A stretch of 64,000 nt of DNA, taken from contig CM073591.1 in the NCBI GenBank assembly GCA_037074705.1, positions 162,468,032 to 162,532,031 of the forward strand, read 5' to 3'. Source of the DNA: Zhengitettix transpicula. Taxonomy: Eukaryota > Arthropoda > Insecta > Orthoptera > Tetrigidae. Below the pieces are notes generated by a model. That model was not told where the DNA came from. It made no database searches and worked only from the letters and a program-made list of their open reading frames with translations. This document shows, piece after piece, positions 1-9,816 of this stretch (its first letter is position 1; every line of letters starts with the position of its first letter). The position numbers and the translations under genes were made by a program.

Positions 1-424
1 AAGACGGCTTGTCAGCAATCAATCCCGGAGGCCGACGCCTTAGCCAGTGGTCAACCCCTGAATCGACGCCTTGCAATGGTCCTGACTAAAGTCATCACTG
101 CACTTAACCCGTTCTTCCGGCTGTGAGATACGGGGACGTCGGTACGAGAGCTACAGCAGGCAACACAACACAGAATAGCAGTACGTATTTGGTACGGGCA
201 GCAGATCTCTTCTATGTAAAAACCACAGGTGCCTGAGATAAGAGTTTTCATGCCTAACTGTAATAAACGTATATAAAATTTCTTTAATGGTCAAATATTT
301 ATTTTGATTTAACGTAAAAACCCAGCCCACAAAAATAATTCTTTACACTATATAGAGAGTTTTTTCAAAATAACTATTTATTAATGATAAACACGTTTAA
401 GAGGCCCTATTAAAATTTTAAGGT
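1..424. other. No gene recognised
   Basis: No protein domain, RNA gene or repeat is recognisable here. An open stretch reads into a stop near 125 on the + strand, but its product matches nothing I know. The segment ends where a Gypsy reverse-transcriptase fragment begins. Confidence 0.5.
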
Positions 425-448
425 ACGCCTTGGCTAAGTACCGTTGAC

Positions 449-802
449 TTGACCAAGGGCTTCTACAAAATTAGACTCACGGAGTCAAGTAAGCTTACCG
501 CATTCACGGTTGACGGTCGGCAATATTGTTGGGCTCGCCTTCCGTTTGGATTGAAAACGATCCGTCGAACGTTTGTGCAGAAATTAGATTTAGCTTTGTG
601 TGAAGAATACCGTGATAATTACTCGATTTACGTGGATGATGTCATAATAGCGAGTGAAACTTTTGCCGATCACATAACAAACCTGAATAACCTATTTGTG
701 AGACTACGGGAAAAAGGTCTCACAATTAACTTTAATAAAACCGCTTTGGGTTGTTCTGAGGTGGAGTACTTAGGCCATTTAGTGTCGGCGCAGGGAGTGT
801 AA
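449..802 (+). pseudogene. Gypsy reverse transcriptase fragment
   Basis: The 117-residue open frame covers the fingers/palm part of a Gypsy RT: the KGFYKIRL region, then RLPFGLKT (usually LPFGLKNAP), the catalytic YVDD box (SIYVDDVIIAS) and the thumb start (VEYLGHLVS). The ATG at 449 is not a natural start, since normal pol continues upstream. The KNAP motif is altered to KTIR, a sign of decay. In a working element it would copy genomic RNA into DNA in the virus-like particle. Confidence 0.8.
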
Positions 803-929
803 CCTTTGGCGTCAAGGCTGCTAGCGATCTATATGCCGGCTTCTAAAAACGTTAAGCAACATCGAAAATTGCTCGGATTCTTAAACTTCAATAAAAAAAT
901 TTATTTTCAATTTCGTCGAGTTACTTCAA

Positions 930-1400
930 CCACTATACGGACTGTTAAAGAAGGGTGTGAGATGGAAGTATGATCCAGGTTTAGATGCTGTCTTGCATAA
1001 AGTGTAGGAATCCTTTACGCGTTGTGTCGTGTTACGACCTTTTCTGATCCGGTGCGACGATAGTTTGGTGGGAATTTCCGCCATTCTTAGCCAAAAGGAT
1101 ACAGGTGATTCAGAAAGAGTAATTTTAGTGTGCAATAGGGGTTCGAGCAGCGGAGCTTACTTATACTATAACCGAAATATAATTACTGGCAATTGTGTAC
1201 GCCACGCAGAAGTTTAGGACGTATATCTACGGGAGACGTGTAGTGTGATACACCGACCACCAGGCACTTACGTTCTTACGTATGTGACCACCTGAGCGCG
1301 AGACTGCAGAGATGGGTTCTGGAATATGACTTAAAAATTGTGTACATTAGATGAAAACTAAATCTTGCAGCTGACTTCTTAAGTCGTTGTTTTAAGAGTG
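930..1400 (+). pseudogene. Gypsy RNase H remnant
   Basis: In shifting frames the sequence reads as the RNase H module downstream of RT: an IRCDDSLVGISAILSQKD stretch (around 1040-1100, canonical family form has DAS), an AIVYATQKFRTYIYG stretch (around 1190-1235), YTDHQALTFL (about 1252-1280) and AADFLSR near 1370. At least three frameshifts or stops lie between these motifs. It normally degrades the RNA strand of the RNA-DNA hybrid. Confidence 0.7.
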
Positions 1401-1639
1401 GCACGGGTGACGTAACTACTGCAAAGGAACGAGAGACGCTAAAAGCCAACATGCGGATTAGCAGTTCCGGGAAATATGCCGGTTTCCGACGGCTGCTAAG
1501 GGAGGCACAGGCAGTTGACGAAAAATGCACTGGACTTATTGCCAAACTGGACAGCGACAATGTAACTGGGGAAATTACGACTAATTACAAAATGGTGGAG
1601 AGACTGTTGGAATGACCGAGCAAGACATCGATGGTACTG

Positions 1640-1800
1640 TGTGTTCCAAAAATCGCCACGCGCCATATTTTGAAAATAGTACATGACGAAGGTTGCCACC
1701 CAGGTGTATACAAAACACTGGAGATGCTTCCATCTTTAATGTACTGGAAAGGGATGCCGCAATATGTAAAAAAGATCCGTGAAGACGTGTGACCCGTGCC
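1640..1800 (+). pseudogene. Gypsy integrase zinc-binding fragment
   Basis: The frame reads HDEGCHPGVYKTLEM followed by a YWKGMPQYVKKIRE segment. This resembles the HHCC zinc-binding region in front of a Gypsy integrase core, which ends in a Cys-x-x-Cys pair. Here a stop codon replaces the Cys pair near 1790, and no catalytic core follows. It is the 3' limit of this remnant. Confidence 0.6.
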
Positions 1801-2280
1801 GATTTTTTTTACAACAGTATGCAATGATAATATATTTGGAAAATCATGTGCTTAGAAGTAAAGAGCGTCGGCGAATTTAATCGACTAGTAAAAACTCAAG
1901 TCAGTCACAGGAGTCACCGTCAGTCAAAGAAAGGATCGTAGTCAGGTCTTTGTCCGTGATAGGTATTAGTAATAATTTGCAAGCCAGACAGTTTTAAATT
2001 GGTATTTTATGTTGAAAGGCCAATTTATCATAAACTGGGAAATACTTTTATAAGCGAAATAATTAAAAACGGATTCGGTTAGATCACAAATGTAAACTGT
2101 CTCAAAATTCTCAAGGAATTAAAATTTAAATTAGACCTGACTTTGGAACTCAAAGGCTTGTCTGAAATTACAAATGGAACGAACTTAAAACATGAAGGCC
2201 ATAAAAAGTTAGATGCAGTTAAGACTTGGAATCAAAAAGATCTCGATGCTCAAGTTATGATAGGTTTGGGAGCAAGTAGT

Positions 2281-2344
2281 GAAATTGCGACAAAAAAGTG
2301 AAATTGCGACAAAAAAGTGAAATTGCGACCAAAAAGTGAAATTG
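2281..2344 (+). repeat. 19-bp tandem repeat, three copies plus a partial
   Basis: The unit GAAATTGCGACAAAAAAGT repeats at 2281, 2300 and 2319 (last copy with one A to C change) and a partial copy follows. It lies inside the Copia gag remnant and breaks its reading frame. Confidence 0.95.
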
Positions 2345-2482
2345 TCGCACTGCGGATAAAATGTTAAATAAATTATGTACATTGTATGGTACAAAATCTG
2401 ATCTTATTGTTGAAGGACTACAAATAAGTTTTATAGTTATAAATACAATGCAAGTAAATCAGCTGTTGAGATCTGTCCGACA

Positions 2483-2725
2483 GTGATGGAGTATGCAGAA
2501 ATTTGGAAGCTGAGGGTGAGGTTGTTAAAGAGAATTCTTGGAATGTTACAGCAACAATTGTATCACCTCCGTTCCGCGTGGGATAATTTCAGTTTGTCGG
2601 ACAAAAATTTGAGCATGCTGATTGCACGCTTACGCCTGGAAGAAGATAGGCTGAACGAGACAGAGAAATTGAATGGCCAAAATTCAATTGTCGCAAAGCA
2701 GTTAGTAAAGAAATCCAGTCAGTAG
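2483..2725 (+). pseudogene. Copia gag central fragment
   Basis: This 80-residue open frame is helix-rich and matches the second half of a Copia gag polyprotein. It begins after a decayed N-terminal part (2095-2280) and stops just before the zinc-knuckle segment, which continues after a short frame change at about 2725. The start codon shown is internal. Gag would form the particle shell. Only fragments remain. Confidence 0.55.
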
Positions 2726-2748
2726 AATTCTCAAGAAAAGTCTTACGA

Positions 2749-3081
2749 ATGTTTCAAATGTGGCAAGACAGGACATGCAAAAACAAACCCTGTGATAAAT
2801 ATCTAGAATATTGCAAGAATAATTATGCACGTAATTCTGGTAATCAAAAGGAACATTTCGCAAAAGATTGTCCCAAGGGAAGGACTGACAATATGAAGTA
2901 TAACACTGAACCATATAAATTTGATCGTCGGGTACTTATTACACTCCAACTGTCAACTACAGCAATCGATAACATAAATTTAAAAATGAAAAATGACATA
3001 GTTTGGTATCTAGACAGCGGCGGCTCACAGCATACGACATTTCGAAAGGAATGGTTAATCAACCTTGTGGTGCGCTTTTAG
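2749..3081 (+). pseudogene. Copia gag zinc knuckle and protease start
   Basis: The frame runs into DIVWYLDSGGSQHTTF, the Copia aspartic-protease active site (canonical D-S-G-A-S; here DSGGS). Just upstream, across a frame change near 2770, lies a CX2CX4H knuckle (CFKCGKTGHAKT), and a second KEHFAKDCPKG-like knuckle piece follows. The sequence stops at 3081 before the rest of the protease and the integrase. It is a broken fragment. Confidence 0.65.
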
Positions 3082-3124
3082 CACTTGTCTTTAATATTGA
3101 ATAATTTAGTAATTTTTATTTTAA

Positions 3125-3600
3125 ATTTTACCCAGAGACATGGAAACGTGACATGCCGGCGCCGAGAAGTTGGCAGTAGGGAATTCTTATATATAGACGC
3201 TAGTATCCGAAACCATTATGCCAATAATATCGGAATGGCGAGGGAACGAAGAGTATAGTGCAAGCGATCATCAATACATCACATTTAATACACAACGCAA
3301 CAATATTCAATATATATATATACTTCTCTAGAGTACTAGTCGGAAGGTTAGAGACCAGACATTCGAAAGCGACGGATTCGTGACTGGAGCCAACGACCTA
3401 CGCCAGTAACCCCCCCCCCCCCCCCCCGTTACTTCTTGTATCGTTACTGATAGTCTGGCTCGACTCAAGAACTCACGAGTAGTGACAAATCGGTTATCGG
3501 CTCCCTGATTTTGGATCGTGAAATTGAATTAATAAGACGATTGTCGTTTGTTTTGAAAAACTAAATTATTTCTGCATATGCAGTGGCGCCCGGGCCGGCA
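3125..3600 (+). other. Possible LTR and leader with primer-binding site
   Basis: The segment carries a TATA-like stretch (TATATATAGACG near 3188) and ends in TGGCGCC at 3584-3590, the standard opening of a retrotransposon primer-binding site, followed by GGGCC. It contains an 18-base C run. No second LTR copy was seen in the window and no gag follows, so this is only a candidate 5' end of a lost LTR element. Confidence 0.35.
3410..3427 (+). repeat. Poly-C run of 18
   Basis: Eighteen consecutive C residues. Such runs are prone to slippage and to assembly or polishing error, so the exact length is uncertain. Confidence 0.95.
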
Positions 3601-3743
3601 TTCGTATATTAAAATGATCCGAGGGAGCGGGTAAGCAAGGACAATATGAGTTTTAGTTTGACTCGGCGGGTTGACAACGCTGAATATTTACATCGTCGGT
3701 AACATTAGTGTTTGCTAATATTTAATGGCTGAATACACTATAA

Positions 3744-4285
3744 ATGTTCTCTGATCTGCATTACAACTACAGAGTAGGCAAATCTACAATCTGCAATGTG
3801 GTCAGAGAAGTATGCATTGGCATTTGGAAGACGTGTACGCCCAGTTGTGTTCCCAGTGAGACAGAGAAGTGGGAAGAAGTTGCTAAAGGCTTTAAAAAGA
3901 ATGCTAATTTAGCAAATTACATTGGTGCTGTAGATGGAAAGCTCATTCGAATTATATAACCTACTGACACGTGCTCCATGTATTTTTCCTAAAAAAAACT
4001 ATTTCTCTACTCAATTACTAGCTGCTTGTGATACCAACTATTGTTTCATTTATGTAGATGTAGCATAATTTGGTAAATTTAGTCAGTCTACAATTTTTCA
4101 AGAGTCAGAACTATTCAAGAAAATCACGGAACGTGAATCCGAAACCCTTTTTCAATTCTAGTGGATCTATGCTTTACGTTTTTGTAGGTGATGAGGCATT
4201 TGGAATTTCTGGAAAAATCATGCGTCCGTATGGAGGAAATTCGCTGACACACAAGAAAAGAATTTTTAATTAGATTGTCAAGAGC
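3744..4285 (+). pseudogene. PIF/Harbinger transposase fragment
   Basis: Two open pieces, 3744-3959 and about 4075-4280, read as the DDE nuclease of the Harbinger (HARBI1-like) family. The first holds the helix-turn-helix-like STICNVVREVC segment and ANYIGAVDGKLIRI, where the first catalytic Asp sits (GA[IV]DGK). The second holds GDEAFGISGKIMRPYGG and then LSRARR. The middle, with the second Asp region, is shifted and interrupted by stops around 3960-4070. In a working element the protein would cut and rejoin DNA ends together with a Myb/MADF partner. Confidence 0.75.
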
Positions 4286-4499
4286 ACGCAGAAATAGGAC
4301 GAGAGGAATAGCAAGACTCGTAAGCTGCGCAATAGTCGATGATTGAACGTTGGTGGGACGTACTAAAATAAAGATAACAACAAAACAAAGAAATAGGAGT
4401 AAGTGTTTATCTCGCGTACGTACAAATCACAATTACGCGTACCAGAAATAAATAAAGTTTTTGAGTCAGTTAAACGAAAATATCACTTTCTATGTATAT

Positions 4500-4745
4500 A
4501 TATAAAGAAAGTATACATTCTTCAGTTTTAAAGATGCAGCGGTCCTCTTTGCTCCGCGCGCTGTTTGTTCTTCAGTTGTTCCAGAATCGTCTCACTATCT
4601 GACGGCTATTAAAAGAACGAAGGAGATTTTAAACGAGATATATTTTAAATTCGTAAAGAACTGATAATAGTAAACTTTAATTGTCGTTTCTTTACAGAGA
4701 AACATTTTTGTTTACTGAATCAATATTCATAACAATTGTCTTATA
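4500..4745 (+). repeat. 5' LTR of the gag-protease element
   Basis: Matches 6516-6764 almost base for base from ATATAAAGAAAGTATAC to CAATTGTCTTATA. Gag starts 12 bases beyond its end, leaving almost no leader; a standard TGGC-type primer site is not visible. Confidence 0.85.
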
Positions 4746-4757
4746 AAACGACAATTT

Positions 4758-5834
4758 TTGTTTATAATGGCAAAAAAACTGCAATTTGCATTTAAATATG
4801 TAGCATCAAAAGACAAAAAGACAAATATCATCACCATAACCTCTATTACAACAGAGGGCAATTTGAAGTATGTGCTGCCGGAAGCCGAAAAATCGGTAAG
4901 TGAACATTTTGAATTAAAAAAAACAGAGAACTATAAAAGAGTGAAAAAAAGCTTCAATCAAAGAGGCCAAGAACGGATAATATGGATTACATGCACAGAG
5001 GAAATGGAAAAAATTTATTTCGATGAAGATGGAAATTTAATGTTTAAGGATTTGTATCTAGAACAGATAGTGGAAGGAAGTATACCAGAAGCCAGACAGA
5101 AGAAAGAAATTCAATTAAATCTGAAAAACATAGCAGAGAGGTTTATGATAGAAAAATTTGCATGTAAACACTCAAACGCAAAGCAATGGTTGGAGATATT
5201 TGAGAGAGAATGTAGAAGATTTGAAATTAGTGAAGATAATACAAAGATTGAGATATTAAGACTATTTATGGACAAATCGTGTTTAAATTGGCACTCAGCA
5301 ACACTGACAACATTGACAATGGAAGCTGGATGGTCTGCATGGACAGAGAAATTTTTAGAGTCATTTGCAGACAAAGGATGGAGTTCAGGTTTCTATGCTA
5401 TATCTTATAAATATAAAGAAGGTTCACTAATGGAATACACAATGAAGAAAGAGAAGCTATTGCTTGATATGGACAATGATATTGGTACAAAGACTCTAGT
5501 GATGCTTATAGCAGCAGGACTACCTGAATTTGTTAGAAATAAAATAGATAGAGAAAATTGTGTAAATTCAACCGGACTGCTACATGAAATTAGAAAGTGT
5601 GAAAATCTAGTGAGTAAAAATACCTTCATAAAAAAGAAAGAGGAAAGACAAGACAATAAGAAGAAATTTGAAGAGAAGAAGCCATGTAAAACCTGTGAAA
5701 AATTGAACAAAGGTATTAGGTATCATCCAGAGGACACATGCTGGTTTAGAAAGAAAAATGGGAATGAAGTTGGAGTAATTGGAAGCAATTCAGTGATAGA
5801 AGTAGATATAAATACAGAACAAAAAAACGAGTAA
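4758..5834 (+). CDS. Gag polyprotein of the compact LTR element
   Basis: An uninterrupted 358-residue frame, K/E-rich, mostly helical. The middle (about residues 115-290) has the retrotransposon-gag layout: a WLEIFERECRRF segment, then a conserved LNWHSA Trp motif, a KFLESF segment and a hydrophobic AAGLP[EF] turn, as in gag (PF03732-like) capsid domains. The C-terminus carries a Cys/His cluster (CKTCEKLNKGIRYHPEDTCW), a variant zinc-binding motif, after a lysine-rich tract. Either MFIMAKK or MAKK could be the start; the second ATG (4767) fits the LTR spacing equally well. It probably assembles the particle for a trans-mobilised element. Confidence 0.7.
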   Translation: MFIMAKKLQFAFKYVASKDKKTNIITITSITTEGNLKYVLPEAEKSVSEHFELKKTENYKRVKKSFNQRGQERIIWITCTEEMEKIYFDEDGNLMFKDLYLEQIVEGSIPEARQKKEIQLNLKNIAERFMIEKFACKHSNAKQWLEIFERECRRFEISEDNTKIEILRLFMDKSCLNWHSATLTTLTMEAGWSAWTEKFLESFADKGWSSGFYAISYKYKEGSLMEYTMKKEKLLLDMDNDIGTKTLVMLIAAGLPEFVRNKIDRENCVNSTGLLHEIRKCENLVSKNTFIKKKEERQDNKKKFEEKKPCKTCEKLNKGIRYHPEDTCWFRKKNGNEVGVIGSNSVIEVDINTEQKNE

Positions 5835-5842
5835 TCACACCA

Positions 5843-6196
5843 TTGATTAAAATAAAAATATTATTAGAGGAGAAGCTAGAAGTAAATGGAACATATGATC
5901 CAGGCTCCCAAGTCTCTCTAATAAATTCAAAATTAGTTAAGATAAAGAAAAAGACAGAAGATGTAAATAAAATATTTTTAAAAACAGTCAATGGTGTGAC
6001 ACAAACAAAAGGTTTAGTAACCATAAAAGTAAAAATTTTTGAGAAAGAAGAATACATTGATGTGTTTATTGTAGAAAGAGACGATTTTGAAGATTTTCTT
6101 ATCGGTTTAGACATAATAAAGAAATTCAAACTAATTCAGGATGAAAATTTACAAATATCCCAAAAAGAAGAAATAAATACATTGGATAAGAGATAA
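5843..6196 (+). CDS. Retropepsin-like protease of the compact LTR element
   Basis: The frame follows gag by 8 bases in another frame, as in gag/pro frameshift elements. The N-terminal part has the aspartic-protease flap strand and the active-site turn YDPGSQVSLI (about residues 18-27). The second signature, FLIGLDIIKKF, is the usual hydrophobic-GLD segment near the C-terminus. The active-site triad reads D-P-G instead of D-T-G or D-S-G, which is unusual and may lower or abolish catalysis. The frame closes at 6196, right where the deletion junction to the integrase tail lies. Confidence 0.65.
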   Translation: MIKIKILLEEKLEVNGTYDPGSQVSLINSKLVKIKKKTEDVNKIFLKTVNGVTQTKGLVTIKVKIFEKEEYIDVFIVERDDFEDFLIGLDIIKKFKLIQDENLQISQKEEINTLDKR

Positions 6197-6481
6197 AGAA
6201 CAAGCTCTGAAAAGAACAAGAAGATCACATGTATATAACAAAAATATATTTGACAAAAATAGAATTAACCACCAGTTCAACACAGGAGATCTAGTATATA
6301 TAGAACATGGCAACAAGCTGAACAGAAAGAAGTTAGACGAACTGAGAATTGGACCTTACGAAATTATACAAAAAATATCAAATTCAATATATAAAATAAA
6401 AACTGGAAACGGAAAGAAAGAAACGGGATTATTCCATGTCACGAAATTACTCCCAAGATCAGAAGACGGACATGAATGCTG
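6196..6481 (+). pseudogene. Integrase C-terminal tail left by an internal deletion
   Basis: In another frame than the protease the DNA encodes a basic region followed by FNTGDLVYIEHGN, then KKLDELRIGPYEI and LFHVTKLLP. This is the classic GPY/F module at the C-terminus of Gypsy integrases. No catalytic D,D(35)E core precedes it. The direct neighbour upstream is the protease, which marks a roughly 3 kb internal deletion with frames out of register. Confidence 0.75.
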
Positions 6482-6515
6482 AAAATTGTAAAAAGTTTCA
6501 CCCCGGGAGCGGGAG

Positions 6516-6764
6516 ATATAAAGAAAGTATACATTCTTCAGTTTTAAAGATGCAGCGGTCCTCTTTGCTCCGCGCGCTGTTTGTTCTTCAGTTGTTCCAG
6601 AATCGTCACTCTATCTGACGGCTATTAAAAGAACGAAGGAGATTTTAAACGAGATATATTTTAAATTCGTAAAGAACTGATAATAGTAAACTTTAATTGT
6701 CGTTTCTTTACAGAGAAACATATTTTTGTTTACTGAATCAATATTCATAACAATTGTCTTATAT
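6516..6764 (+). repeat. 3' LTR of the gag-protease element
   Basis: Second copy of the LTR. Upstream sequence from about 6488 (TGTAAAAAGTTTCACC, then a G-rich stretch) is not present before the left copy and may be the true LTR start. Downstream the sequence runs into a short TA microsatellite. Confidence 0.85.
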
Positions 6765-7163
6765 ATATATATTGTGGTAATTACAAATATGTAATTAATT
6801 AATAAATAAATGTTATCATTTATTATTGGCAGCGTAACTTATGGTATTGTCGACGAGAATAAGGAATCCGATAATGCATGCCACGAAGGGCATTGTCGTC
6901 TAAAAGTAAGTGTCCACTTGAGAGAAAATGGTCTCGAGACCAGGCTCTCAAATGTATATGAGCCTGAGAGCACTCTCAGAGACAAACCGATGCGAGTATG
7001 ACACTGCATGTATCACAAGTGGACATGTTCATTCTTGCACATCAGGCTTAGACACCATTCTTTCGTCATTGTTTGAAGAGCTGAGACCCCGACTTGAGAC
7101 TGTTTGTTTAATAATTCTAGTTTTTATTATTAAATTTAAATACCTAAATAATTTTTATTTAAA

Positions 7164-9006
7164 ATGAAAGATAAGCGCGAGTGGACTGACGTGGAAGTTT
7201 TAAAATTAATAGAACTTTATGAGGAGAAAGAGTTTTTATGGAACTTAAAACACAAATTATACAGAAATCGCGAAAAAAATGGCAATGTACGAAGAATTTG
7301 CTTCGAAATTCGAAAATTGCAATGGTAATGAAATTTAGCGGAAGATCCATAACTTGCGCAATCAGGTATGTATAATTGTATTTGAAATTATTATTAAGAT
7401 TACTATTTAAATTGACTTTTTAGTCAAAAATACAATTTTCGATTTAATTTCAGGTTTCTCATGAACTGCAAAAGATAAAAAAATGAAGAGTGGTGATGGT
7501 GCGGATAACAGTAAATAGAAGTTTTTCACTGCATTACAGTTCATTTTACCCAACTGCACACCCACAACATCGACTTCAAACTTAGTAAATTAATATAACA
7601 GCAATGTTTCATAATGAAATTTTATTCATCATAAAATTACAATTCAAAATAAAAAAAGTGATTGCTAAATTTAAGCAATTAAACGATATTGCCACTGAAC
7701 TTCACCTGCAGTTGTCATGAAGTATTCTTCAAACACATCTCTCACATCTTTTTGAGATTGCATAATTTCGCTGCTGGCCCTTCTCTAGTGGAAACAACGA
7801 TCCTTGTGGTGGGGGTTCATTCCGCCATTTACAATTTCATGTGTATTAGGATCTTCAAAATCAACTGAACCAGGGATCAAATAATATTTTGTAGTACATA
7901 TTAAAAAGGTATGCAATGCTCATATTTCCAGAGTAACATATATTAATTTATTAGGTGCTAAATTTATTGGTTTTCTGAAAACTCTGAATTTACTTGACAT
8001 AATGCCAAATACGACGAGCTCTGCTTAATTTGTAATTAAAAATTCAGTTTGGTGCAGGTTGATTTCGGTACCCATAGGGCTTTAACATATACGATGTCAT
8101 AGCAAAAGCATCGCCAACTACCATTATGTATGGTACTGGCAAACATCTTTGGCGTAATTCTTCTGGTTCGGGAAGTGGTAATTGCTTGCTTTCCAAAGCA
8201 TCGTGCAGGGAGCAGTTAGTAAAGACACCTCCATCAGAAATTCTACCATTGGAACCAACATCAACGTCAATTAATTTATAATTGGCATCTGCGACTCCCA
8301 TCAAAACTATGCTGTGTGTACTCTTACAGTTATAGTAAAGGCTTCCAGAGTTCTCAGGTGCCACCATTGTAATATGCTTTCCGTCAATAGCTCCGAAACA
8401 ATGTTGGAATGCCCATTTTAATTCAAATTGATCTGCATATTTCTTCAACTCTTTAGCACTTGAAGGATACTGAAATAAAAACCAGTTTTTCTTGAATTTT
8501 TCAATGCGTGCAGATATTAAAAAGTTGATACAACATAACTAGTATATTAAATGCACTTTTAATTTTTCAGAATAATATTCCGGAAAACATGAACATCTCA
8601 CAGGATGAGTCAATACAAAGTGAGCCCACACAAGAAAAAAATAGTTATTAGCAAAGCAAAATCAAGAACTCAAGAAGATGGTAACATTTTGAAGGAAGCA
8701 ATAGAAATTATGATGAAGTCGAAAGACGATTTCGATCGCTTTGGAGAATACGTAGCGTTGGAGCTAAAAAGTCTCAAATCGGATTATTACAGAGGGGCAT
8801 TAAAAAGTGAGATTGGTAAAGCGATATCAAATATTTCTGATATGGATGAAAGAAGCTACTGGTCCGCTACATCCTCTTCAAGTGCAAGCACTTTATCCAG
8901 TACGCCAATTGCATCACCACCTTGTATAGACAACTTTTCTGAACAAAATATTGAGACTCAAACAACCCAAGATTTTACAATTCATTTTCAGTACTCTAAT
9001 CTATAA
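7164..9006 (+). pseudogene. MADF/BESS-like accessory gene of Harbinger, three exons
   Basis: Exon 1 (7164-7365) starts MKDKREWTDVEVLKLIELY and reads as the MADF domain (Trp-anchored, then LW and a MYEEFASKF segment after a one-base frame slip). A stop follows the frame at 7325, and an in-frame TAG lies near 7340 in the alternate frame. It ends in a GTATGT donor at 7366. Exon 2 is 7454-7510 (acceptor CAG, donor GTAAAT) and encodes VSHELQKIKK. Exon 3 starts at 8571 after TTTTTCAG and runs to 9006. Its last part (DDFDRFGEYVALELKSLKS) is the BESS-like C-terminal oligomerisation helix pair followed by a Ser/Thr-rich tail. The partner protein normally recruits transposase to DNA. Frameshifts in exons 1 and 3 make it a pseudogene. 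Confidence 0.6.
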
Positions 9007-9567
9007 AATTAAGATGTAAACCTTAATTTTTAATGTTTCTGTTTTTATAATTCTATAATAAGTTATTTTTTAATTTATACATACCCTTAAATATTCTTCC
9101 TTTAAATGACTAGATGGCTTTACACACTTCGGGAACAATTGTTCCTATAGTACAAGGTGGAATGCGAAAAAGGTATTGCAAACTACAATAAACATCTCCA
9201 GAAAATTAATTTCAATTTAAAAAAATGTAATGTTCAAGAGAAAAATATTTGTATATTCGCTTGAAAGTGCTTACCTGAAGCCAGAAAACGAAGTATGACC
9301 ATATACTATCATGGACTGAAATCACGTAACTTTGTATCTTGTTTTACAATCTGGTATTTTACCAAATTTAAAACCAATTCAAATTGAACTGCAGACATCC
9401 TAATGAAATTTTTAAACTGTTGTGCATCTTCCAACCGCAACTCGTTCAGAAGTGTTGAAGAAGCTCCCAATACATTTCGTCTTACCCAACATGCTTTTTT
9501 TTTTCATTTCCCGTTTTTTAATAATTTTATGCACAATTAGAAAGGCTAGGATTTGGCGTGAATCCAT
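7671..9567 (-). pseudogene. PIF/Harbinger (HARBI1-like) transposase, three exons
   Basis: Read on the minus strand. Exon 1 (about 9567-9275) encodes the N-terminal region ending in LRDFSP-like sequence and a GTAAG donor. Exon 2 (about 9198-9086) encodes SLQYLFRIPPCTIG and EVCKAI, the helix-turn-helix-like segment, with one stop/frame slip. Exon 3 (8469-7671) starts after TTTATTTCAG and carries the nuclease: CFGAIDGKHI (first Asp), DVGSNGRISDGGVF (second Asp region), VVGDAFAM and LKPYGYRN. A TGA interrupts it at about 8044, and a short deletion follows LSRARR. The C-terminus ends QWQYRLIA. It is inactive but largely complete. Confidence 0.75.
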
Positions 9568-9796
9568 TTTGAAATAAAATGAGAAAGCTAAATCTCAAAC
9601 TCTAGCAAGCACAGAATTGACTGAGACTTGATAGTAAACTCTCAAGTCTACACAAAATTTCCTGATCTAGAGACTGCAGAAACTGTCGAGTCTCCGACAG
9701 CTGTCTCAAGAGCGCAAGTGATCTCAAATGGACAACACTACGGAACTAATCTCGAGACTTTCTCTCGAGATTTCCATTTACCTTTAAGTGCAAAAA

Positions 9797-9816
9797 GGTT
9801 GGGAACCGCTGAACTG
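9797..9816 (+). other. hAT/MITE-like end motif
   Basis: AAAAGGTTGGGAACCGCTG reads in reverse as CAGCGGTTCCCAACC, a frequent hAT-type terminus. A related motif, GGTTGGGGACCGCTGG, occurs at 11891. No partner terminus in the opposite orientation was found, so both are only suggestive. Confidence 0.3.

Larger units (their letters stand above)
425..1810 (+). mobile_element. Ty3/Gypsy LTR retrotransposon remnant
   Basis: Three pol domains follow each other in the normal Gypsy order on the + strand: reverse transcriptase (449-802), RNase H (about 930-1400) and the integrase zinc-binding region (about 1640-1800). Stops and frameshifts separate them. No LTR, gag or integrase catalytic core is visible on either side, so both ends are truncated. 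The arrangement and the YVDD box fix the superfamily. The lineage inside Gypsy is not resolvable by eye. It is inactive. Confidence 0.8.
2095..3081 (+). mobile_element. Ty1/Copia retrotransposon remnant (gag to protease)
   Basis: The coding order is that of a Copia gag: a LKFKLDLTLELKGLSE-type N-terminal part, a TWNQKDLDAQVMI segment, a helical UBN2-like region (2483-2725), a CCHC-like knuckle (CFKCGKTGHAK, about 2752) and an aspartic protease start (WYLDSGGSQHTT, about 3003). A 19-bp tandem repeat interrupts gag at 2281. Integrase, RT and LTRs are absent, so it is a 5' fragment without the rest of pol. Confidence 0.75.
4500..6764 (+). mobile_element. Compact LTR retrotransposon with gag-protease only
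   Basis: Two near-identical direct repeats (4500-4745 and 6516-6764) bracket an intact gag, an intact protease frame and then, directly, the C-terminal tail of an integrase. RT, RNase H and the integrase core (normally about 3 kb) are missing. The LTR copies differ only by a small rearrangement (TCTCAC against TCACTC) and a TA insertion, so the insertion appears young. The left LTR lacks sequence that precedes the right one (about 6488-6515), so the 5' end is probably clipped. It needs an autonomous relative to move. Confidence 0.8.
6890..9816. mobile_element. PIF/Harbinger two-gene DNA transposon, decayed
   Basis: It contains both genes expected of an animal Harbinger: a MADF/BESS-like DNA-binding gene on + (7164-9006, three exons) and a HARBI1-type transposase on minus (9567-7671, three exons). 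The flanks (about 6900-7100 and 9600-9810) are both rich in CTCGAGA/TCTCAAG motifs and share GTCCA[CT]TTGAGA in inverted orientation (near 6916 and 9737), so they may be degenerate terminal regions. No clean terminal inverted repeat or TWA target duplication could be set, so the outer limits are approximate. Confidence 0.65.

Noticed and set aside
2281..2344. Possible CRISPR-like array
   Set aside because: Units are contiguous without spacers, and the context is a eukaryotic retrotransposon.
4549..4563. hAT-like terminus CAGCGGTCCTCTTTG
   Set aside because: It is inside the LTR of the compact element and repeated at 6550, so it is LTR sequence.
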